Under the pieces are notes generated by a model. That model worked only from the letters and a program-made list of their open reading frames with translations. It ran no database searches and was not told the origin of the DNA. Positions 1-8,329 of a DNA stretch of 64,000 nucleotides are shown one piece after another. The stretch comes from Saccharospirillum sp043196875 (GTDB taxonomy: Bacteria; Pseudomonadota; Gammaproteobacteria; Pseudomonadales; Natronospirillaceae). A program made the translations under genes and the position numbers. Location: assembly GCF_043196875.1 (NCBI RefSeq), contig NZ_JBEBMX010000003.1:186001-250000 (forward strand), read 5' to 3'. Numbering within the stretch: the stretch's first letter is position 1; each line of letters starts with the position of its first letter.

Positions 1-2
1 AC

Positions 3-1892
3 GCCAGTTGGCCTGCCTACGGCCGTAATAACTACGGGCAACGCTATTCACCGCTGGAGCAAATCAATGTCGATAATGTCGGCGACCTGGAATTAGCCTG
101 GCAATATCAGACGGGTGACCTCAAGGGGCCGAACGACGTCACCGAAACCACCTATGAAGCAACGCCATTAAAGATCGGCAATAGCCTCTATCTGTGTACA
201 CCTCACAACTGGCTCATTGCGCTGAATGCCGATAGCGGTGAAGAACAATGGGTCTATGACGCCCAAGTGCCGCCGGAAAGTCAGCGTCAGCATCAAACCT
301 GTCGCGGCGTTTCCTTTTTACCGCCCACCAATGGTGATGCTGACGACCTGAGCGCCCAATCAAGCCCAACCTTGGCGCAAAATCTCGACAGCATGAATTG
401 CGATGCGCAGCTGTTTATGCCGACTTCCGATGCGCGCCTTATCGCGGTTGATCCGGAAACCGGCGCCCGCTGCGCCAACTTTGCCAACGACGGTGTGCTT
501 GATCTGATGCACAACATGCCGTTCCGGCAAAATGGCTATTACTACTCCACCTCACCGCCGGTTGTTGCCGATGGCAAAGTCATCGTTGCCGGCTCGGTTA
601 ACGACAACTACGACACCCAGTCTCCTTCCGGAGTTATCCGCGCCTACGACGCCAAAAGTGGTGAGTTGGTGTGGAACTGGGACCCGGCGCATCCGCAAGA
701 CACCGCTCCCATCGCCGAGGGTAAAACCTATTCAACCAGTTCACCCAACAGTTGGTCGGTCGCCAGCGCCGATGAAGAACTGGGCCTGATCTACTTCCCC
801 ATGGGTAACCGTACACCCGATCAGTTGGGCATGTATCGCACCGAAAATGAAGAACGCTTTGCCTCTTCCGTCGTAGCACTGAGCCTGCAAACCGGCCAGG
901 TGGAATGGGTGCAGCAGTTTGTTCATCACGACCTCTGGGACATGGATACTCCGGCTCAGCCGGTACTGTTGGATCTGGAAACCGACAGCGGTCGCCAGCC
1001 GGCGCTCGTGGTGCCGACCAAACAAGGGGATGTTTATGTACTGAACCGGGCGACCGGTGAACCGATCATTCCGATCACCGAACAACCCGCGCCTCAGGGT
1101 GCCATTGAAGGCGACTACACCGCGCAAACCCAACCGATTTCCGGGTTAACGTTCCGGCCGCCAACCATGCGCGAAGCCGATATGTGGGGTGCTACGCTGA
1201 TCGACCAGATGATCTGTCGTATCCAATTCCAGTCGCTGGATTATCGAGGTCAGTACACCGCACCCTCGGAGCAAGGCACCATCGTCTATCCAGGTAACTT
1301 TGGCGTGTTCAACTGGGGCAGCATTGCAGTTGATCCTCAACAACAGGTGATGTTCGGTATGCCGCTCTACCTGGCGTTCACCTCTAAACTGGTGCCCAAA
1401 GAAGGCCAGGATTTGGGTGATACCAACCAGGGCGAAGCGGGTATCAACGAAAACGCCGGCGCACCCTATGCGGTGGAAATGAAACCTTTCCTGTCACCGC
1501 TGGGCGTCCCTTGCCAGCAACCACCCTGGGGTTATGTTGCCAGTGCCGATCTGACTACCGGTGAGATTATTTATCGCCACAAAAACGGCACCATCTACGA
1601 CATGACGCCATTGCCGTTGCCGATTGAGATGGGCGTTCCCGGTATCGGTGGCCCGATCATCACCGCTGGCGGCGTGTCTTTCCTCGCCGCAACCGTTGAT
1701 GATTATCTGCGTGCTTACGACTTGAGCACCGGTGAACAGCTGTGGCAAGCACGCCTGCCGGCAGGTGGTCAGGCAACGCCGATGACTTACCTCAACAGCC
1801 AGGGTGAACAGATGGTTGTTCTGGTGGCCGGTGGTCATGGTTCTATCGGTACCACCATTGGTGATTATGTCGTGGCTTACAAACTGCCCTAA
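3..1892 (+). CDS. gcd: Membrane-bound PQQ-dependent glucose dehydrogenase, 5'-truncated by the window edge
   Basis: Quinoprotein that oxidises D-glucose (and other aldoses) to gluconolactone on the periplasmic face and passes electrons to ubiquinone. The frame is open from base 3, so about 629 C-terminal residues are present; the family is about 800 residues, so the N-terminal membrane helices lie outside. Visible family motifs include TCRGVSF, DLWDMDTPAQP (its first Asp corresponds to the catalytic Asp of E. coli Gcd), VPTKQGDVYVLNR, ADMWGATLIDQ, PSEQGTIVYPGN and the C-terminal LPAGGQATPMTY and GGHGSIGT, the beta-propeller repeats that hold PQQ. The internal ATG at 267 is not the start because homology continues upstream of it. 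A strong terminator follows the stop. Identification is by motif similarity remembered from E. coli Gcd. Confidence 0.93.
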   Translation, partial: ASWPAYGRNNYGQRYSPLEQINVDNVGDLELAWQYQTGDLKGPNDVTETTYEATPLKIGNSLYLCTPHNWLIALNADSGEEQWVYDAQVPPESQRQHQTCRGVSFLPPTNGDADDLSAQSSPTLAQNLDSMNCDAQLFMPTSDARLIAVDPETGARCANFANDGVLDLMHNMPFRQNGYYYSTSPPVVADGKVIVAGSVNDNYDTQSPSGVIRAYDAKSGELVWNWDPAHPQDTAPIAEGKTYSTSSPNSWSVASADEELGLIYFPMGNRTPDQLGMYRTENEERFASSVVALSLQTGQVEWVQQFVHHDLWDMDTPAQPVLLDLETDSGRQPALVVPTKQGDVYVLNRATGEPIIPITEQPAPQGAIEGDYTAQTQPISGLTFRPPTMREADMWGATLIDQMICRIQFQSLDYRGQYTAPSEQGTIVYPGNFGVFNWGSIAVDPQQQVMFGMPLYLAFTSKLVPKEGQDLGDTNQGEAGINENAGAPYAVEMKPFLSPLGVPCQQPPWGYVASADLTTGEIIYRHKNGTIYDMTPLPLPIEMGVPGIGGPIITAGGVSFLAATVDDYLRAYDLSTGEQLWQARLPAGGQATPMTYLNSQGEQMVVLVAGGHGSIGTTIGDYVVAYKLP

Positions 1893-1911
1893 GCGTCGCT
1901 AATCGCTGAAT

Positions 1912-1941
1912 AAAAAACCCGGCCAAGTGCCGGGTTTTTTT
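1912..1941. terminator. Bidirectional intrinsic terminator between gcd and the DUF817 gene
   Basis: The stem CCCGGC/GCCGGG (1918-1923 and 1929-1934, loop CAAGT) is flanked by six A on the left and seven T on the right, so it can end transcription from both converging genes. Confidence 0.9.
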
Positions 1942-1977
1942 AATTCAATCATCTTCAAGTGCAGGTCTGATCTGGAT

Positions 1978-2778
1978 TCAGTTTTTCACCACTAGGTCCA
2001 CCGTTTTAGGTCGATGCAGTTGCACATCATTGATCAAGGTGACCAGAACAAAACTCAATAACATCAGCAAATACCAAGAACTTAATTTGGATAAAGACAC
2101 CAATTGCCAGTGGCTCGACTGATTGGGATATATCCAGATGTTGGCGTAGGTCGCCAGATTTTCAGCCAGCCAGATAAATAACGCCACTAAAAACCAGCCC
2201 AGTATCAAAGGCATTTGTCGATGCGTTTTTACTACTTTGAAATAAATAGTAGTGCGGTAAAAAATCACCGCCGTCGCCGCCAACAACAGCCAACGAAGGT
2301 CCCACCAATAATGATGTGTGAAAAAATTCAGGTAGATCAAAAGCACCAACAACAGCGTCGCCCACCGTGGCGGATAATAGGAAAAATGGAACTCAAAAAT
2401 CCGCCAGATACGCGCAATATAACTACCCACCGCGCTATACATAAAACCAGTGAACAGTGGCACATTGCCAAGTTGAAACACAGCTTGTTCAGGATATACC
2501 CAGGAGCCTATCGCATCGGAGGTTTTAAATAATTCCATAACAGTAGCGACCAAATGGAACACCAGTATCACCACCGACTCACGCCAGGTTTCCAGACCAC
2601 TGACCAAGAGCACGACTTGAGCCACTATAGCGGCAAGAAAAATAAAATCGTATCGATGCAGACTTTCCAGCGGATACCAGAAATGGGTAATCAACATAAC
2701 GGCCAATAAAAAGCCGCCGAACAAACAGGCATAGGCCTGCTTCAAAGCAAAGATCCAGAATTCAAGCAGCCAACGCAT
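1978..2778 (-). CDS. DUF817 family integral membrane protein
   Basis: Polytopic membrane protein of about 266 residues with seven or eight hydrophobic segments spread along its length; the family (DUF817, YoaT in Bacillus) has no settled function. Supporting features are the aromatic-rich helices, the central PEQAVFQLGNVPLFTGFMYS stretch and the later AENLATYANIWIYPNQ stretch, both recalled as DUF817 hallmarks. I start at the ATG at 2778 (MRWLLEF) because it has AGGGA about 9 nt upstream; the longer reading would use a TTG at 2808. It converges on gcd and ends at the shared terminator. The gene is more AT-rich than gcd, so it may have a different history, but no mobile-element remains are seen. 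Confidence 0.8.
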   Translation of the reverse strand: MRWLLEFWIFALKQAYACLFGGFLLAVMLITHFWYPLESLHRYDFIFLAAIVAQVVLLVSGLETWRESVVILVFHLVATVMELFKTSDAIGSWVYPEQAVFQLGNVPLFTGFMYSAVGSYIARIWRIFEFHFSYYPPRWATLLLVLLIYLNFFTHHYWWDLRWLLLAATAVIFYRTTIYFKVVKTHRQMPLILGWFLVALFIWLAENLATYANIWIYPNQSSHWQLVSLSKLSSWYLLMLLSFVLVTLINDVQLHRPKTVDLVVKN

Positions 2779-2823
2779 AGAACCATTCCCTGTAAAACAG
2801 GCCGGCAAGATAATCGATTTTTG

Positions 2824-3291
2824 TCAGAAAATCTCGGCAACCATCTCTAGCATCGGCTGGCCTCGAAACATACCCTGCTCAATGGGCTTAAAACCAGCTA
2901 GGGCATAGAGTCCACCGTCCAAATGTAAGGTTCGCAAATAGAGTTTGCGCACCCCGACTGTTTTAGCTTGCAGCAATGCCTGGCGCACCAATTGCCCTGC
3001 CAATCCTTGGCCTCTGTATTCAGGCAGGACGTAGACACCATCTAACCAAAATCTTGGATCATTATCCTCGGAGGTTTCATGGGTTTTAACTTCAGCGATG
3101 CCAATAAGGTTATTACCATTCAATAGCAACACCATAAAAGGGGTTGGCTCTGGATCTGTGCAGGCAAGCACCTTGGTCAAAACTTTTTGATAACCCTCAG
3201 GGTCTTGATCGACAACCCATTGGTTAAAAATCCAACCGGCAACCTGGTCCGCATATTCTGGGTGCCTAGATAAGAGAGTCCATTGATACAT
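2824..3291 (-). CDS. GNAT family N-acetyltransferase
   Basis: Small acetyl-CoA-dependent acyltransferase, about 155 residues, substrate unknown. The GNAT core is visible: beta-strand LIGIAEVKTH, the DGVYVLPEYRGQGLAGQLVR segment with the pyrophosphate-binding Q/RxxGxG/A signature (YRGQGLAGQ), and a C-terminal YALAGFKPIEQ strand. I choose the ATG at 3291 (MYQWTLL), which leaves about 10 nt after the stop of the upstream kinase-like gene; a longer frame to 3330 would overlap that gene by 29 nt. The two genes lie on the same strand and are probably co-transcribed. Pairing a GNAT with an APH-like kinase recalls small-molecule modification enzymes, but nothing here identifies a drug substrate. Confidence 0.8.
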   Translation of the reverse strand: MYQWTLLSRHPEYADQVAGWIFNQWVVDQDPEGYQKVLTKVLACTDPEPTPFMVLLLNGNNLIGIAEVKTHETSEDNDPRFWLDGVYVLPEYRGQGLAGQLVRQALLQAKTVGVRKLYLRTLHLDGGLYALAGFKPIEQGMFRGQPMLEMVAEIF

Positions 3292-3301
3292 GCTGGTTTT
3301 A

Positions 3302-4087
3302 TTACCTGGGTCCAGTCGACGGATTGGCACGATTCATCAACAAATCAGTAAGCCATAAATCATGACACTGTAAATAGTCGATGTCGGCCAGATATCTATC
3401 CAGATGACCGGCGTTAATATCTGCATTGAATTTTTCATCGCCGTCGGTCGCTTGCTCACGCATAAAAGCAACCAAGGCCTGCAAACGCTGGATCATCATA
3501 TCGACTAAGAACGCTCGTCGATCGAAGGACAATCCATAGGCATCAAGAAAACTGCATGCGCGCTCAACCGACTTGTCTATCTCGGCAACCGAAAGGTTCG
3601 GTAACGACTTTAGCGGCGCCCAACAGTAGACCGCATAGGCCAAGTCCCATAGTCGCGGCCCAGGATGAGCGGCATCGAAGTCGAACACGCCGACAACCTG
3701 ATCGCCCTTCAGCACGACGTTATAAGGGGCATAATCACCGTGACAGATGACCTCGGCGGGCTGCTGAGCTGGCAACAGCCATTGTTGGTCATCGATAGCC
3801 TGGCGCGGTAAAAAACTTGCAGAGCAATCGTGCAACTTTCGTAATAACTGCGCCGCCGATACCAGTGCGCGCTCGGTTGCAATCGGGCCGGACCCGGCAT
3901 CCTCATAGGTGTCGCCAGCCAAAAACGTCAGCCGCTCACAATGGCCTTCCACAGCCAAGACCTGAGGACTGCCAACGAAGCCTGCCTGTTGCAAATGATT
4001 CAATAACCGGTGAACCGACCGATATCCCGACGCCACGGGACGCACAACACTAGCGCCTTCTATTTGAATACCGCTGCGCAATACCAA
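3302..4087 (-). CDS. Aminoglycoside phosphotransferase (APH)-like kinase
   Basis: Member of the phosphotransferase enzyme family (APH/choline kinase-like fold), about 261 residues, predicted to phosphorylate a hydroxyl group of an unknown small molecule. The catalytic loop CHGDYAPYNVVL (HGDxxxxN) and the metal-binding FDFDAAHPGPRLWDLA segment are intact. The N-terminal lobe is short and lacks an obvious Lys-containing strand. The frame begins with TTG codons (4087, or three codons earlier-in-frame alternative at 4081 with AAGGA about 8 nt before it); no in-frame ATG fits, so the start is uncertain. An ATG just upstream is in another frame that stops quickly, so a 5' frameshift cannot be excluded. 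It is followed by the GNAT gene. Confidence 0.75.
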   Translation of the reverse strand: MVLRSGIQIEGASVVRPVASGYRSVHRLLNHLQQAGFVGSPQVLAVEGHCERLTFLAGDTYEDAGSGPIATERALVSAAQLLRKLHDCSASFLPRQAIDDQQWLLPAQQPAEVICHGDYAPYNVVLKGDQVVGVFDFDAAHPGPRLWDLAYAVYCWAPLKSLPNLSVAEIDKSVERACSFLDAYGLSFDRRAFLVDMMIQRLQALVAFMREQATDGDEKFNADINAGHLDRYLADIDYLQCHDLWLTDLLMNRANPSTGPR

Positions 4088-4160
4088 GGTCCTTCAGTCA
4101 TACCAAGCCGTTCATCATTGAGAACAGCACAACTTATTGCAAGGCGCTGCCATCAGGCAT

Positions 4161-4192
4161 AAAAAAACGCCGGCACATTGGCCGGCGTTTTT
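4161..4192 (-). terminator. Intrinsic terminator of fadBA
   Basis: The stem AACGCCGGC/GCCGGCGTT (4166-4174 and 4181-4189, loop ACATTG) lies 20 bases past the fadA stop, with a run of A on the plus strand giving a U-tract for leftward transcripts. Confidence 0.9.
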
Positions 4193-4210
4193 ATCGATCA
4201 AGCGTTGCAA

Positions 4211-5386
4211 TCAGACCCGTTCAATAACGGTACTGATGCCCTGCCCCAGACCAATACACATGGTCGCCAAACCAAACTGGCCACTGTTCTGTTCCATGAC
4301 GTTCAACAAGGTGCCGGTGATGCGCGCGCCGGAACAACCGAAGGGGTGACCCAGAGCGATGGCGCCGCCATGCAGGTTGACCTTGTCGTCCATCTTGTCG
4401 AGCAGTTTCAGATCCTTCAGCACCGGCAAGGCCTGGGCGGCGAAGGCTTCGTTGAGTTCGACGTAGTCGATGTCGTCGATGCTCATACCCAACTTCTTGA
4501 GCAGCTTTTTGCTTGCTGGAACCGGGCCATAACCCATGATCGACGGATCGACACCGGCCAGTGCCATGCCACGAACCACAGCGCGTGGTTTCAAGCCAAG
4601 AGCTTTGGCGCGGCCGTAGCTCATCACCAACATAGCGGAAGCACCATCGGTGATCTGGCTGGAGGTACCCGCGGTTACTGTACCGGCTTTCGGATCAAAG
4701 GCCGGACGCAGCTGGCTCAAACCTTCGACCGTGGTTTCCGGACGAATGGTTTCGTCGTGGATCATGCGGTACGGATTGCCGTCGGCATCGTGGCCCTGGC
4801 GGGCGATGATTTCGTTGTCGAAATTACCGGCCTGAGTCGCCTGATGGGCGCGCATGTGCGAGCGGTAACCAAACTCATCCTGGGCTTCACGGCTGATGCC
4901 ATGCATCTTCGACAGCAGTTCTGCAGTCAGACCCATCATGCCGGAGGCCTTGGCAGCCTTCTGCGACAGCATGGGGTTCGGATCGACACCGTGCATCATG
5001 TCGACGTGGCCCATGTGCTCGACGCCACCGATGACAAAGATGTCGCCGTTGCCGGATTGGATGTTGGCGGTGGCGATGTGCAGCGCGCTCATCGAGGAAC
5101 CACACAAACGGCTGACGGTTTGCGCTGTGACCGTATGCGGAATATCGGTCAGCAACTGCATCATGCGGGCGATATTCCAGCCCTGTTCTTTGGTCTGGTT
5201 AACACAACCCCAGATGATGTCGTCAATCTCGGCCGGATCCAACGCTTCGTTGCGCGCCAGCAGACCATTAACCAGATCGGCACTGAGGTTTTCGGCGCGG
5301 GTGAAGCGGTAGCTGCCACCCTTGCTGCGGCCCATGGGGGTACGGCCGAAATCGATGATGACGGCGTCGTTATCGCGAATACTCAT
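4211..5386 (-). CDS. fadA: 3-ketoacyl-CoA thiolase FadA
   Basis: Beta subunit of the aerobic fatty-acid oxidation multienzyme; thiolytic cleavage of 3-ketoacyl-CoA to acetyl-CoA and a shortened acyl-CoA. At 391 residues it matches the usual FadA length. The nucleophilic Cys is in SRLCGSSMSALH, the His in GGAIALGHPFGCSGARI and the second Cys in TMCIGLGQG. The N-terminal DFGRTPMGRSKGGSYR is typical of proteobacterial FadA. The ATG has GGGAGA about 8 nt upstream, and the gene follows fadB after 18 nt, so the two form one operon ending at the terminator at 4161-4192. Confidence 0.97.
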   Translation of the reverse strand: MSIRDNDAVIIDFGRTPMGRSKGGSYRFTRAENLSADLVNGLLARNEALDPAEIDDIIWGCVNQTKEQGWNIARMMQLLTDIPHTVTAQTVSRLCGSSMSALHIATANIQSGNGDIFVIGGVEHMGHVDMMHGVDPNPMLSQKAAKASGMMGLTAELLSKMHGISREAQDEFGYRSHMRAHQATQAGNFDNEIIARQGHDADGNPYRMIHDETIRPETTVEGLSQLRPAFDPKAGTVTAGTSSQITDGASAMLVMSYGRAKALGLKPRAVVRGMALAGVDPSIMGYGPVPASKKLLKKLGMSIDDIDYVELNEAFAAQALPVLKDLKLLDKMDDKVNLHGGAIALGHPFGCSGARITGTLLNVMEQNSGQFGLATMCIGLGQGISTVIERV

Positions 5387-5404
5387 AGTGACTGTTCTCC
5401 CGTC

Positions 5405-7549
5405 TTAACCGTGAAACGTCTGGCCGTTTTTGGCCATGTCGCGCAGTTTGGCTGTCGGCTCGTACAGCTTGCCGAGGTCGGCATAGCGGTCGCACAGCGC
5501 TACGAATTCGGCGACACCGGTGTCGTCGATGTACTTGAGCGCACCACCACGGAACGGCGGGAAGCCGATGCCGTAGATCAGGCCCATATCGGCCTCGGCG
5601 GCGGTGTCGACGATGCCGTCTTCCAGGCAGCGAACGGTTTCCAGACACATCGGAATCATCAGACGATTGATGATGTCTTCTTCGCTCAGTTCCTGCTGTT
5701 GTTCACGCACACTGGCGACCAGCTCGTGCGCGGTTTCATCGGAAACTTTTTTCGGTTTGCCCTTCTTGTCGGTTTCATAACGATAGAAGCCGTGGCTGTT
5801 TTTCTGGCCATAACGCTTCTCGTCGTACATCACCTGAATGGCGGATTTGAAATCTTGTTTCATGCGATCCGGGAAGCCTTCGGCCATCACTTCCTGGGCG
5901 TGTACACCGGTGTCGATACCGACCACGTCCATCAGATAAGCCGGGCCCATCGGCCAGCCGAATTTTTCCATGATTTTGTCGACTTTCTCGAAGTCGGCAC
6001 CGTCGCGCATCAGCATGGCGAAGCCACCGAAATACGGGAACAGAATGCGGTTAACCAGGAAGCCTGGGCAATCGTTGACGACGATCGGCGTCTTGCCCAT
6101 TTTCTGCGCGTAGGAGACGACGGTAGCGATGGTTTCATCGCTGGTCTTCTCGCCGCGAATCACTTCCACCAGCGGCATACGGTGCACCGGGTTAAAGAAG
6201 TGCATGCCGCAGAATTGTTCCGGCTTCTTCAGCGCCGTGGCCAGTTCGGTGATGGAAATGGTTGAGGTGTTCGAGGCCAGTACCGCATCGTCACGCAATT
6301 GACCTTCGGCTTCGGCCAGCACGGCCTTCTTCACCTTGGTGTTTTCCACCACGGCTTCGACGACCACGTCGACGTTGCCGAAGTCACCGTAGGACAGCGT
6401 CGGGCGAATGCGGTTCAGCACATCGGCCATGCCACGTGCATCCAAACGACCGCGATCGACCAGTTTGGCGAGCAGTTTTGCTGCTTCGTCGAGACCGAGC
6501 TGAATGCCTTCCTCGGCGATGTCTTTCATCAAAATCGGCGTGCCTTTATAGGCGCTCTGGTAGGCGATGCCGCCGCCCATGATGCCAGCGCCCAGCACAG
6601 CAGCCTGCTTGACGTCTTTAGCGACTTTGACGTGGCCTTTGGCGATCTTCTTAATCTTCTGATCGTTGAGGAACAGGCCAATCAGGTTTTCGGCGGTCAA
6701 GGTCTTCGCCATTTTGGCGAAGCCCTTGGCTTCAATCGCCAATGCCTTGTCGCGCTCGAAACCGGCGTGTTTCTGGATGGTTTTTACCGCTTCTACCGGC
6801 GCCGGGTAGTTGCGTCCGGCTTGGCCGGCGACGTAACCCTTGGCGGTTTCGAACACCATCATGCTTTCGATGTTATTCAGTTGCAGCTTGCCTTTCTTCT
6901 GCTCGCGGCGGGCCTGGTAATCGACTTCGCCAGACACCAGTCGGCCCAGCAGGCTCAGAGCGGTATCGCGCAGTTCATCCGGTTCAGCGATGGCATCAAC
7001 CGCCCCGATTTTGAAGGCGTCATCCGGGCGGTTTTCTTTGCCCGAGGCAATCCACTCGATGGCGTTATCGGCGCCGACCAGGCGCGACAGACGTACGGTG
7101 CCGCCGAAGCCAGGGTAGATGCCCAGTTTGATTTCCGGCAGGCCGACCTTGGCTTTGGTCGACATCACCCGGTAGTCGGCCGACAGTGCCATCTCGAAAC
7201 CACCGCCGAGCGCCAGGCCGTTGATTGATACAACGGTCGGAAACGGCAGGTCTTCGAAGGCGCTGAACAGTTCGTTGACGGTGAGGATGTCGGCGATGAC
7301 GCCGTCCTCGTCCTTGGCGAACCAGGTGAGAAATTCAGTAATGTCGGCGCCGACAATAAAGCTGTCTTTGGCGCTGGAAACCAGCAGGCCTTTAACGTCG
7401 CTGGCAGCCAGCGCCTGGGTGGCTTCGCCCAGTTCGTTCAAGGTGGCCTGGTTGAACTTATTGACGGACTCGTCTTGCAGGTCGAACACCATCTCGGCCA
7501 GGCCGTTATCCAGTGCTTCGACGCGAATGCCCTTACCCTGATAGATCAT
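5405..7549 (-). CDS. fadB: Fatty acid oxidation complex alpha subunit FadB
   Basis: Multifunctional enoyl-CoA hydratase / 3-hydroxyacyl-CoA dehydrogenase of beta-oxidation, partner of FadA. From the ATG at 7549 it is 715 residues, the standard length in Pseudomonas-like FadB; a GGAGAG Shine-Dalgarno sequence precedes it, whereas the longer frame to 7615 adds 22 unrelated residues. The hydratase half shows NGLALGGGFEMALSADYR and GLPEIKLGIYPGFGG; the dehydrogenase half begins with the NAD-binding VLGAGIMGGGIAYQ and carries the catalytic-His segment GMHFFNPVHRMPLVEVI, with the C-terminal domain containing GFPPFRGG. First gene of fadBA; a promoter and a PsrA-like operator lie at 7698-7752. Confidence 0.97.
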   Translation of the reverse strand: MIYQGKGIRVEALDNGLAEMVFDLQDESVNKFNQATLNELGEATQALAASDVKGLLVSSAKDSFIVGADITEFLTWFAKDEDGVIADILTVNELFSAFEDLPFPTVVSINGLALGGGFEMALSADYRVMSTKAKVGLPEIKLGIYPGFGGTVRLSRLVGADNAIEWIASGKENRPDDAFKIGAVDAIAEPDELRDTALSLLGRLVSGEVDYQARREQKKGKLQLNNIESMMVFETAKGYVAGQAGRNYPAPVEAVKTIQKHAGFERDKALAIEAKGFAKMAKTLTAENLIGLFLNDQKIKKIAKGHVKVAKDVKQAAVLGAGIMGGGIAYQSAYKGTPILMKDIAEEGIQLGLDEAAKLLAKLVDRGRLDARGMADVLNRIRPTLSYGDFGNVDVVVEAVVENTKVKKAVLAEAEGQLRDDAVLASNTSTISITELATALKKPEQFCGMHFFNPVHRMPLVEVIRGEKTSDETIATVVSYAQKMGKTPIVVNDCPGFLVNRILFPYFGGFAMLMRDGADFEKVDKIMEKFGWPMGPAYLMDVVGIDTGVHAQEVMAEGFPDRMKQDFKSAIQVMYDEKRYGQKNSHGFYRYETDKKGKPKKVSDETAHELVASVREQQQELSEEDIINRLMIPMCLETVRCLEDGIVDTAAEADMGLIYGIGFPPFRGGALKYIDDTGVAEFVALCDRYADLGKLYEPTAKLRDMAKNGQTFHG

Positions 7550-7697
7550 CGATGCTCTCCGTTTGTATCGCTGTCCAGGTTGTCGTCGGGCCTGATTGGC
7601 CGCTTGTGAAGGCATGGATGGTGCCTGCTAAGCGGCTGAACAAGCCTGTTTGAACGGCCTTTACAGCGTCCGGTTATGTCTGAATCAAACACCAGTT

Positions 7698-7713
7698 TCA
7701 AACGATTGTTTGA
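7698..7713. promoter_or_regulatory. PsrA/FadR-type operator palindrome of fadBA
   Basis: The sequence TCAAAC-GATT-GTTTGA is a perfect inverted repeat apart from the 4-nt centre. It contains CAAAC-N4-GTTTG, the form I recall for PsrA, the TetR-type fatty-acid-responsive repressor of Pseudomonas. It lies just downstream of the predicted -10 element, at about +6 to +21, a repressing position. A weaker copy (CAAGC-CT-GTTTG) is at 7641-7652. Confidence 0.65.
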
Positions 7714-7724
7714 TTGTGGCGCCT

Positions 7725-7752
7725 ACCATAGCCCCTGGCCGTTATAAGTCAA
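7725..7752 (-). promoter_or_regulatory. Predicted sigma70 promoter of fadBA
   Basis: On the minus strand TTGACT (7747-7752) and TATGGT (7725-7730) are separated by 16 nt. The predicted start near 7718 would give a leader of about 170 nt. Confidence 0.5.
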
Positions 7753-7774
7753 CCAGGACTGCGCCTGGCACTGT

Positions 7775-7816
7775 CCGATTATGTCCATTACTAGGCCGAT
7801 TATGTCCAATACTAGG
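7775..7816. repeat. Two tandem 21-bp repeats upstream of fadB
   Basis: CCGATTATGTCCATTACTAGG (7775-7795) is followed directly by the same 21 bases with one T-to-A change (7796-7816). The second unit covers the TAG stop of the neighbouring leftward gene. The core GTCCGRTTATGTC occurs a third time at 7668-7680, on the other side of the promoter. Confidence 0.85.
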
Positions 7817-8303
7817 AAAGTATAGAGGCCAATCGCTGCAACGTTTCCCGAACTGCGGGTAATTGCTCAATGCCACTTTCATCCCAACTGACACCGACAC
7901 CGTCGGCCTGGGCGTCCACCACGCTGTATCGCTGCGGCAAATCATTCAAAAAACCAACCAAGGCGCTCATCTGTGCATCGCTTGCGCGCTTGTCGTCCGC
8001 CCAGATCCAGCCATCGGGCAGGAAGGCACTGGAGACACCGGTGGTGCGCAAGACCGTAAAAGATGGCGCCTGCGCCTTGGGGAAGGCATGCAATAAACGA
8101 TAGAGGGTGCGCAGTTCATGTTTTTCGCCGACGCGACCTTCAACGCTGGTATCCGGTACTTTCAGGCTGTACAGCTTCATGCCCTGGCTCAGCGCTGCGC
8201 TGCGTAATTGGCTAAGACGCCGATCGTGCGCACTGGGCTTGAGCCACATAAAAGCACCCGCGACGGTTAAAATGGCGAAGATAATAGAGAGGTTGGCGAA
8301 CAT
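7812..8303 (-). CDS. Single-pass membrane protein of unknown function
   Basis: A 163-residue protein that I do not recognise as a named family. Residues about 3-21 form one N-terminal membrane helix (FANLSIIFAILTVAGAFMWL), followed by a soluble domain of about 140 residues containing FTVLRTT, LPDGWIWADDKRAS and a terminal leucine-rich helix. Similar small proteins stand between fadBA and the ABC-F gene in pseudomonads as far as I recall, so it is probably a conserved gammaproteobacterial membrane-anchored protein. It lies 26 nt downstream of uup on the same strand and is likely co-transcribed with it. Its TAG stop is inside the 21-bp repeat pair. Confidence 0.75.
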   Translation of the reverse strand: MFANLSIIFAILTVAGAFMWLKPSAHDRRLSQLRSAALSQGMKLYSLKVPDTSVEGRVGEKHELRTLYRLLHAFPKAQAPSFTVLRTTGVSSAFLPDGWIWADDKRASDAQMSALVGFLNDLPQRYSVVDAQADGVGVSWDESGIEQLPAVRETLQRLASILS

Positions 8304-8329
8304 CAGTTTCTCCCGATAAGCGGTTGCAT

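Noticed and set aside
4178..6265. Long rightward open frame (about 695 codons) opposite fadA and fadB
   Set aside because: It mirrors the codon structure of the well-conserved fadBA genes and its product (low-complexity, His/Gly-rich) resembles no family.
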